Shown piece after piece: positions 5,075 to 9,412 of a stretch of 9,412 bases of DNA. How positions within the stretch are numbered: position 1 is the stretch's first letter; each line of letters starts with the position of its first letter. This stretch comes from Methanomassiliicoccales archaeon (GTDB lineage Archaea > Thermoplasmatota > Thermoplasmata > Methanomassiliicoccales > UBA472): NCBI GenBank assembly GCA_013329565.1, contig DUJZ01000088.1, positions 1 to 9,412 on the forward strand, in the 5' to 3' direction. The translations under genes and the position numbers were made by a program. Below the pieces are notes generated by a model. It worked only from the letters and a program-made list of their open reading frames with translations. It was not told where the DNA came from and searched no databases.

Positions 5075-6373
5075 ATGTCCTATTGGAACCCAGTGGAGGT
5101 CATGCCCTTACCGGAACTGAAGGCGCTGCAGCTCAAGCAGCTGAAAATGCTGGTCTACAAGCTGTACACGTTCTCCCCGTTCTATCGACAGAAGATGAAG
5201 GATGCGGGCGTTACGCCCGAGGACGTCCAGGAGCTGGAGGACGTTCGCAAGCTCCCCTTGATGAACAAGAAGGACCTGCGCGACGGCTATCCGGACAAGC
5301 TGTTCTTAGCTAGTCCGAGGGAGGTCGTACGCTATCATGCGTCCTCCGGCACCACCGGAAAGCCGACCATCGTCGGCTACACTCAGAATGATATAGAAGC
5401 CTGGTCGGAGTCGGTGGCCCGCGGTCTTGTATCTGCCGGCGTGGGCACGGACGACGTGCTGCAGGTCTGCTACACGTACGGCCTCTTTTCCGGCGGTCTA
5501 GGATTGCACTACGGCGCGGAGAAGGTGGGCGCGGCGGTGGTTCCCGCTTCCACCGGTAATACCGAGCGCCAGATCGACCTGGTACGCGATCTGAACGTTA
5601 CGGTGATCACCGCCACTCCGTCGTACCTCCTGCACATAGGCGAGGTGGCGGAGAAGATGGGCTTGGACCTGAAAAAGGACACCAAGCTGCGCCTGGGCAT
5701 CCTAGGGGCGGAGCCTTGGAGCGAGCGCATGCGCGACCGCATCTACGAGCGCTTGGGCATCAAGGCCATCGATATCTACGGCACCAGCGAGCTGTCCGGA
5801 CCATTATGGTGCGAGTGCTCGGAGCAGAACGGCATACATGTCTGGGCGGACATCACGCTCGTAGAGATCCTGGACCCTATAACGGGAGAGCCAGTGCCTC
5901 CTGGGGAAAAGGGCGAGCTGGTGGTGACCATGCTCCTGAAGGAGGCATTGCCGATAGTCCGCTATCGTACGGGCGATATAACCACGGTTCACGAGGAGGT
6001 CTGCGCCTGCGGACGGACGCATCCGCGCATCGGCAGGATCCAGGGACGCGTGGACGATATGATAATCGTCCGGGGCATCAACGTCTTCCCGTCCCAGGTG
6101 GAGCACTCGCTCATGCAGCATCCGGAGGTGGGCAACGAGTTCCAGATCGTCGTCGACCGCAAAGGCGCCTTGGACACCATTCTGGTGAAGGTGGAGCTTC
6201 GCCCGGAGGCCTTCGGGGACCGGTTGTTCGAGCTGGACGCCATCAAGGACCGCTTGACGCACAAACTGCGGGACGCCCTTAACGTCGGCGTGAACGTGGA
6301 GATAGTGGAGCCTGGATCGCTCCCGCGCTTCGAAGGAAAGGCGAAAAGGGTGGTCGACAAGCGGGTCTATTGA
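5075..6373 (+). CDS. paaK: Phenylacetate-CoA ligase, copy 2
   Basis: AMP-forming arylacetate-CoA ligase, 432 residues, a diverged tandem paralogue of the gene at 3312. All canonical motifs are present: SSGTTGK at 90-96, YGTSE at 235-239, RYRTGD at 296-301, CACGRTHPRI, GRVDDMIIVRG, and catalytic Lys422 in FEGKAKR. It is therefore the more standard PaaK of the pair. The two align with only a one-residue offset near the N-terminus, so they derive from one duplication without rearrangement. In archaea such enzymes activate arylacetates for reductive carboxylation to aryl-pyruvates, or act in the reverse, ATP-yielding direction after ferredoxin-dependent oxidation; direction here is unknown. It lies 30 bases after the ACT gene in the same operon. 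Alternatives are ligases for other aromatic or short acids. Confidence 0.94.
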   Translation: MSYWNPVEVMPLPELKALQLKQLKMLVYKLYTFSPFYRQKMKDAGVTPEDVQELEDVRKLPLMNKKDLRDGYPDKLFLASPREVVRYHASSGTTGKPTIVGYTQNDIEAWSESVARGLVSAGVGTDDVLQVCYTYGLFSGGLGLHYGAEKVGAAVVPASTGNTERQIDLVRDLNVTVITATPSYLLHIGEVAEKMGLDLKKDTKLRLGILGAEPWSERMRDRIYERLGIKAIDIYGTSELSGPLWCECSEQNGIHVWADITLVEILDPITGEPVPPGEKGELVVTMLLKEALPIVRYRTGDITTVHEEVCACGRTHPRIGRIQGRVDDMIIVRGINVFPSQVEHSLMQHPEVGNEFQIVVDRKGALDTILVKVELRPEAFGDRLFELDAIKDRLTHKLRDALNVGVNVEIVEPGSLPRFEGKAKRVVDKRVY

Positions 6374-6379
6374 ATGTGT

Positions 6380-6407
6380 TAATATGTAACATGCTAACAT
6401 GTAACAT
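6380..6407. repeat. Tandem TAAyATGTAACAT repeat, probable operator
   Basis: TAATATGTAACAT (6380-6392) and TAACATGTAACAT (6395-6407) are two copies of a 13-base unit with a 15-base period and one mismatch. TAACA occurs three times on this strand (6387, 6395, 6402) and TGTTA once (6377-6381), making a short inverted repeat with the first TAACA. The array lies directly against the TATA box of the transporter unit and just after the second ligase stop. Confidence 0.6.
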
Positions 6408-6416
6408 TTAAATATC
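6407..6416 (+). promoter_or_regulatory. TATA box of the symporter unit
   Basis: TTTAAATATC directly follows the operator-like repeat. A start near 6440 would leave a leader of about 30 bases containing GGGAGAGAGG (6452-6461) as ribosome-binding site for the small subunit. Confidence 0.6.
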
Positions 6417-6468
6417 ATCCAGCAAATCCTGCCCAAACACTTCTGGCTAGTGGGAGAGAGGCTACACG

Positions 6469-6579
6469 ATGTTCGGCATAGATGACCCCTGGATATTGCT
6501 GGGGTACGCGCTCTGCTTCATAAGCACTGCATTCGGCGTTGTATACGGACTGTTGAAATGGAACGAAGAGGTCGACTGA
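6469..6579 (+). CDS. Symporter small accessory protein (36 aa, one TM helix)
   Basis: Short gene encoding 36 residues: MFGIDDPW, a single membrane helix (about 8-29, containing LLGYALCFISTAFG), then KWNEEVD. The MFG.DDPW start followed by one helix and an acidic end is the pattern of small proteins encoded just ahead of many archaeal sodium:solute symporters. They are thought to be transporter subunits, comparable in arrangement to the small partner proteins of bacterial acetate permeases. A ribosome-binding site, GGGAGAGAGG, ends seven bases before the ATG. The stop at 6577-6579 is one base before the symporter ATG at 6581, so translation is surely coupled. A decayed relative with the same opening (FGMDEP) is seen at 8333. 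The family role is inferred from position and pattern, not from experiment on this protein. Confidence 0.85.
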   Translation: MFGIDDPWILLGYALCFISTAFGVVYGLLKWNEEVD

Positions 6580-6580
6580 G

Positions 6581-8176
6581 ATGGTCAACCAGACGCTCTT
6601 CTGGGCGGCCGCCGCGGTCTACGCCGTGGTGATCTGCTACCTGGCCTGGCTCGGTTATAAGAAGACCAAGTGCAACGACGACTACATGCTGGCGGGGAGG
6701 AACATCCACCCGGTGATCCTGGGCCTGTCGTATGGTGCCACGTTCATCAGCACCTCGGCCATAGTCGGCTTCGGAGGTTACGCAGCAAAGCTCGGAATGG
6801 GCATTATCTGGCTGGTGATGCTGAACATCTCGGTCGGGGTGCTCATCGCCTTCATGGTGTTCGGTAAACCTACTCGCCGCATCGGTAAGAAGCTGGGAGC
6901 GATGACCTTCCCTGACCTTCTCGGCAAGGTGTACAAATCGAATTTCGTGCAGTACGTGACCGGCCTGATCATCATGGTCGGCATGCCCCTATACTCGTCA
7001 GCGGTGCTGATCGGCGGTGGGCGCTTCATCGAACAGGTTCTGGACGTTCCTTACCTGTGGGCCATCATCGGTCTTACGGTCATTACCGCCGTCTACGTGG
7101 TCTTCGGCGGACTGGTGGCGGTCATGTACACCGACGCGCTGCAGGGATCGCTCATGATATTCGGAATGAGCGCCATAATGATCATCACCTTGTCGGCCGT
7201 CGGAGGGTTCGACGGTTTCCAAAGCCTTACCGACATGTCCCACCTCGTCCCGGCCGGGTTGGCCAGCACCGGCATGACCGGCTGGACCTCGTTCCCCGAG
7301 CTGGGCTCGGCCACCTGGTACACGCTGGTGACCACAATAATCATGGGCGTGGGGATAGGCGTCCTGGCGCAGCCTCAGTTGGCGGTACGTTTCATGACCG
7401 CCAAGGACGGCAAGTCCCTTAACCGCGCCATTCCCGTGGGAGCGATATTCATCCTCATAACAACTGGCGTGGCGTACACCATGGGGGCGCTCACCAACGT
7501 ATACTTCTACGAGAAGTTCGGAAAGATCTCCACGGAGATGACCGGGAACGTGGACAACATCGTACCGCTGTTCATCGACATCGCCATGCCGGAATGGCTG
7601 GTCGTGATGTTCGTGCTGGTGCTCCTGGCGGCGGCCATGTCCACCATGAGCTCGCTGTTCCATGTCATGGGCACGGCGGCAGGTCACGACATCTGGGTAC
7701 ACATCCGCAGGGCCAAGTTCTTCCCGTCCAGATTACGCGGTAGCGACGAGGACGCTTCGAAGCTCAGGGTGAACAAGATCGGCACGTTCCTGATGATCGC
7801 CGTCAGCTTAGGACTGGCGTTCATCATGCCCGGGGACATCATCGCTCGGGCGACCGCCATGTTCATGGGGCTGTGCGCCGCGGCGTTCCTGCCTGCGTAC
7901 ACCGTGGCCGTGTTCTCCAAGAACCCCTCCCGACTGGGAGCCATAGCGAGCCTGCTGACCGGGAGCATCGTCTGGGCCATATGGACGGTCTTCGTGCACC
8001 AGGCCGAGTCGGGCGTGCTGAGGGTCTCAGAGATCCTGACCGGGAACCCGTCGGTACTTGATTTCCCCTGGACCGTGGTGGACTCCCTGTTCATCGCCCT
8101 GCCGCTGTCGATCGTCGCTCTGATCATAGGCACCATGATCGAGAGGAGGCGTTCTCCGGCGGTGACAGAAGCGTAA
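6581..8176 (+). CDS. Sodium:solute symporter (SSS family)
   Basis: Secondary transporter of 531 residues, normal for the family, with about 13 membrane helices. Visible family signs: the N-terminal helix then NDDYMLAGRNIHP (about 31-43, the typical loop before helix two), GLSYGATFISTSAIVGF in the broken first core helix, VVFGGLVAVMYTDALQG, and the helix with AAAMSTMSS (M353-S358), whose Ser/Thr residues normally form the sodium site. Substrates range over sugars, amino acids, acetate and phenylacetate, and cannot be fixed by sequence alone. Standing next to two phenylacetate-CoA ligases and behind an operator-like repeat, an aryl- or short-chain carboxylate is a reasonable guess. The gene begins one base after the small accessory protein. 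Its last 40 residues have a decayed copy at 8393-8521. Confidence 0.92.
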   Translation: MVNQTLFWAAAAVYAVVICYLAWLGYKKTKCNDDYMLAGRNIHPVILGLSYGATFISTSAIVGFGGYAAKLGMGIIWLVMLNISVGVLIAFMVFGKPTRRIGKKLGAMTFPDLLGKVYKSNFVQYVTGLIIMVGMPLYSSAVLIGGGRFIEQVLDVPYLWAIIGLTVITAVYVVFGGLVAVMYTDALQGSLMIFGMSAIMIITLSAVGGFDGFQSLTDMSHLVPAGLASTGMTGWTSFPELGSATWYTLVTTIIMGVGIGVLAQPQLAVRFMTAKDGKSLNRAIPVGAIFILITTGVAYTMGALTNVYFYEKFGKISTEMTGNVDNIVPLFIDIAMPEWLVVMFVLVLLAAAMSTMSSLFHVMGTAAGHDIWVHIRRAKFFPSRLRGSDEDASKLRVNKIGTFLMIAVSLGLAFIMPGDIIARATAMFMGLCAAAFLPAYTVAVFSKNPSRLGAIASLLTGSIVWAIWTVFVHQAESGVLRVSEILTGNPSVLDFPWTVVDSLFIALPLSIVALIIGTMIERRRSPAVTEA

Positions 8177-8178
8177 AC

Positions 8179-8198
8179 CTTTTTTTATCATTTTTCTT
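8179..8198 (+). terminator. T-tract terminator after the symporter
   Basis: Two T runs in CCTTTTTTTATCATTTTTCT follow the TAA by two bases. Archaeal termination uses such T-rich tracts on the non-template strand, with no hairpin needed. Confidence 0.65.
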
Positions 8199-8235
8199 TG
8201 ATCAGTGATGCGTGCTAGCGTGCAGCGGTCCAGCT

Positions 8236-8254
8236 TGTAACACACATATAAAAT
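8236..8254 (+). promoter_or_regulatory. Promoter relic with TGTAACA ahead of a TATA box
   Basis: TGTAACA (8236-8242) is followed by ATATAAAAT (8246-8254). The working transporter promoter has the same seven bases (6400-6406) directly ahead of its own TATA box. This promoter would read into the decayed transporter copy at 8333. The rest of 8199-8332 holds no convincing gene; a 15-codon frame from 8259 looks meaningless. Confidence 0.5.
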
Positions 8255-8332
8255 AAAAATGATGTGGCCTCCCAACGGGCCTGCTTCTTACGCGGTCCGA
8301 TCCTGAAGGAAGACCGGCAAGGGGGAAAGGGC

Positions 8333-8521
8333 TTGTTCGGAATGGACGAGCCGCGGATCATCGTGGGCTATGCTCTGGCCATCGGGCTGGGGATATCGAA
8401 GGCATTGTTCGGAACGAACGCGATCCTGGGAAGCCCCTGAACGGTCGTCGACCCGCTGGTCATCGCCCTTCCGGCCTCGGTCGTGGCGCTGATCGCGGGA
8501 GCGCTGCTGGACAGGCGCTGA
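8333..8521 (+). pseudogene. Decayed fusion of a second small-subunit and symporter pair
   Basis: Reading from TTG at 8333 gives (M)FGMDEPRIIVGYALAI, which matches the start of the 36-residue small subunit at 6469 (10 of the first 15 residues identical if TTG is read as Met). In the same frame the sequence then turns into symporter C-terminus: ISKALFG, then SP-stop-TVVD, VIALP, SVVALIAG, ending DRR and TGA. This aligns without gaps to symporter residues 482-523, about 22 of 42 identical. The in-frame TGA at 8438-8440 stands where the intact gene has TGG (Trp497). A deletion of roughly 1.6 kb joining the front of one gene to the back of the next, in a second ancestral transporter unit, explains this. 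Differences from the intact copy fall largely at third codon positions, so the two copies diverged under selection before decay. GGGGGAAAGGG before TTG may be the old ribosome-binding site; the first 35 codons could still be translated. Confidence 0.8.
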
Positions 8522-8527
8522 GAACTT

Positions 8528-9412
8528 TCAGACGCCTTCGCACCCGTCGCCGCCGTAGGCCAGGTCCTCTTCCTTGCCCTCCATCGGCGGAGCCAAGGGA
8601 CAATAGCGCTTGTTCCACTTCTTGCATATCCAGGTCTGCAAGGTGTCCACGTCCTCCTTGCTCATGTGCTTGAAGCGGCCCTGCAGCTTCAGGTACTCCG
8701 TCACAGGCCGCATCTCCTTCGGACGATAGGTGATGTTCACCTCACCGTCCATCACCTCGTACAGAGACCACATCCCGGTCTCCACGGCCATGTTGGCCAG
8801 GTCGTACGTCGCCGAGGGATCGCTCTTCCAGCCGGAGGCGCAGGGCGTCATGACGTGCAGGAATCGGAACCCCTTGAGGTTCTTTGCCTTCTCCACCTTC
8901 TGCACGAAGTCGTTCATGTGCGCTATTGATAACGTGGCAGCGTAGGCGATGTCCTGCGAGGTGACCACGGACATCAGGTCCTTCTTGAAGCCCTGCTTGC
9001 CCTTGATCTTCTTGCCCACCGGCGTTGTCGTCGTCCAGGCCCCGAAGGGCGTGGAGCCAGAGCGCTGCGTGCCGGTGTTCATGTACGCTTCATTGTCCAC
9101 GCAGACGTAGATGACGTCCTCGTTGCGTTCCGCAGCGCCGGCGAGCGCTTGCAGACCGATATCGAAAGTACCGCCGTCGCCGGCGATGCCTATCACCGTC
9201 ACATCCTTTCCCTGCCGGCGGTATCCCGCCTTTATGCCGGATATCACAGCTCCAGTGTTCTCGAAGGCGCTGTAGAAGAACGGCACGTCGAACGCCGAGT
9301 GCGGATACATGCCCCCGCCGAAGATGAGCAGGCAGCTGGCCGGAACGTAGACGGTGGTGTTCTCGCCCAGAACCCTCATGATGTTCTTGACGGCTATCGC
9401 CACGCCGCAGCC
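8528..9412 (-). CDS. porB: Pyruvate:ferredoxin oxidoreductase beta subunit (5' end beyond window)
   Basis: Beta chain of the cytoplasmic enzyme that converts pyruvate + CoA + oxidised ferredoxin to acetyl-CoA + CO2, or the reverse in autotrophs. About 294 residues are visible. The frame is open to the right edge and reads GCGVAIAVKNIM, the end of the N-terminal CxxCG cluster motif; only some 15-25 residues should be missing. The thiamine diphosphate motif is GIAGDGGTFDIG through VDNEAYMNTG. QRSGSTPFGAWTTTTPVGK is a PorB signature separating it from the beta chains for 2-oxoglutarate or indolepyruvate. TPCASGW carries a further cluster Cys. The GTG at 9403-9401 is internal (a Val), not the start. 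Other por genes should lie to the right, upstream in this orientation. The stop at 8530-8528 is six bases from the end of the decayed transporter copy, so the two converge. Confidence 0.95.
   Translation of the reverse strand, partial: GCGVAIAVKNIMRVLGENTTVYVPASCLLIFGGGMYPHSAFDVPFFYSAFENTGAVISGIKAGYRRQGKDVTVIGIAGDGGTFDIGLQALAGAAERNEDVIYVCVDNEAYMNTGTQRSGSTPFGAWTTTTPVGKKIKGKQGFKKDLMSVVTSQDIAYAATLSIAHMNDFVQKVEKAKNLKGFRFLHVMTPCASGWKSDPSATYDLANMAVETGMWSLYEVMDGEVNITYRPKEMRPVTEYLKLQGRFKHMSKEDVDTLQTWICKKWNKRYCPLAPPMEGKEEDLAYGGDGCEGV

Noticed and set aside
5044..5313. Frame of 89 codons starting right on the ACT stop
   Set aside because: It runs out of frame through ligase 2 and lacks a domain; only its ATGAGCG opening is curious and is reported separately.
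1464..6373. Reading the gamma carbonic anhydrase as PaaY of a phenylacetate pathway because ligases are near
   Set aside because: It is separated by two membrane genes and a new promoter, and no other aerobic phenylacetate degradation genes are present.
5804..6436. Antisense open frame of 210 codons overlapping ligase 2 and the transporter promoter
   Set aside because: Mirrors ligase 2 codons; the small part outside it has no promoter or start signal of its own.
8209..8225. Short repeat GCGTGCTA / GCGTGCAG after the symporter terminator
   Set aside because: Only two imperfect copies with no promoter or structure attached; fits chance.
8259..8306. 15-codon frame after the relic TATA box
   Set aside because: Too short and unlike anything; it ends before the transporter relic and has no ribosome-binding site.

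Overview
The window reads as a chromosomal segment of a moderately GC-rich archaeon. Reasons: TATA/BRE-type promoters instead of -35/-10 boxes; GGAGG/GAGGTGA-type Shine-Dalgarno sites alternating with apparently leaderless genes; T-tract terminators; and an archaeal gene set (PRC-barrel protein, N-terminally extended thioredoxin, PorB, PaaK with an ACT protein). The flavour suggests a Thermoplasmatota lineage, possibly near the Methanomassiliicoccales. That placement is an inference from protein style only, since no rRNA or other marker is present. No tRNA, rRNA, CRISPR array or insertion sequence was seen.

Layout. Positions 1-934 (minus) hold a thioredoxin system: thioredoxin (530-934), then a thioredoxin-reductase-like flavoprotein cut by the window edge, whose second nucleotide-binding loop is non-canonical. 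A divergent intergenic region (935-1152), rich in short repeats around a TATA box, separates them from a PRC-barrel protein (1153-1425). Next come a left-handed beta-helix protein of the gamma carbonic anhydrase family (1464-1961), which has Asn where the third metal-binding His is expected, and two overlapping membrane-protein genes (1999-2586, 2583-3209).

The centre (3312-6373) is a tight operon: phenylacetate-CoA ligase, double-ACT-domain protein, second phenylacetate-CoA ligase. A TATA box follows a tandem TAAyATGTAACAT repeat, and then comes a two-gene transporter unit: a 36-residue one-helix protein (6469-6579) and a sodium:solute symporter (6581-8176). Behind a T-rich terminator lies a decayed second copy of the same transporter unit (8333-8521). 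It has the start of the small protein joined to the end of the symporter, with a Trp codon turned into TGA, and its promoter still carries TGTAACA ahead of a TATA box. The beta subunit of pyruvate:ferredoxin oxidoreductase (8528-9412, minus) converges on it and runs off the right edge.

How the genes may work together (inference): the two ligases with an ACT sensor suggest arylacetate activation or release linked to 2-oxoacid:ferredoxin oxidoreductase chemistry, that is, aromatic amino acid metabolism through aryl-acetyl-CoA. The adjacent symporter could import the organic acid. The strongest unexpected observations are the decayed transporter copy with its shared promoter element, the overlooked small transporter subunit, the diverged ligase pair, the carbonic anhydrase ligand change and the atypical thioredoxin reductase.
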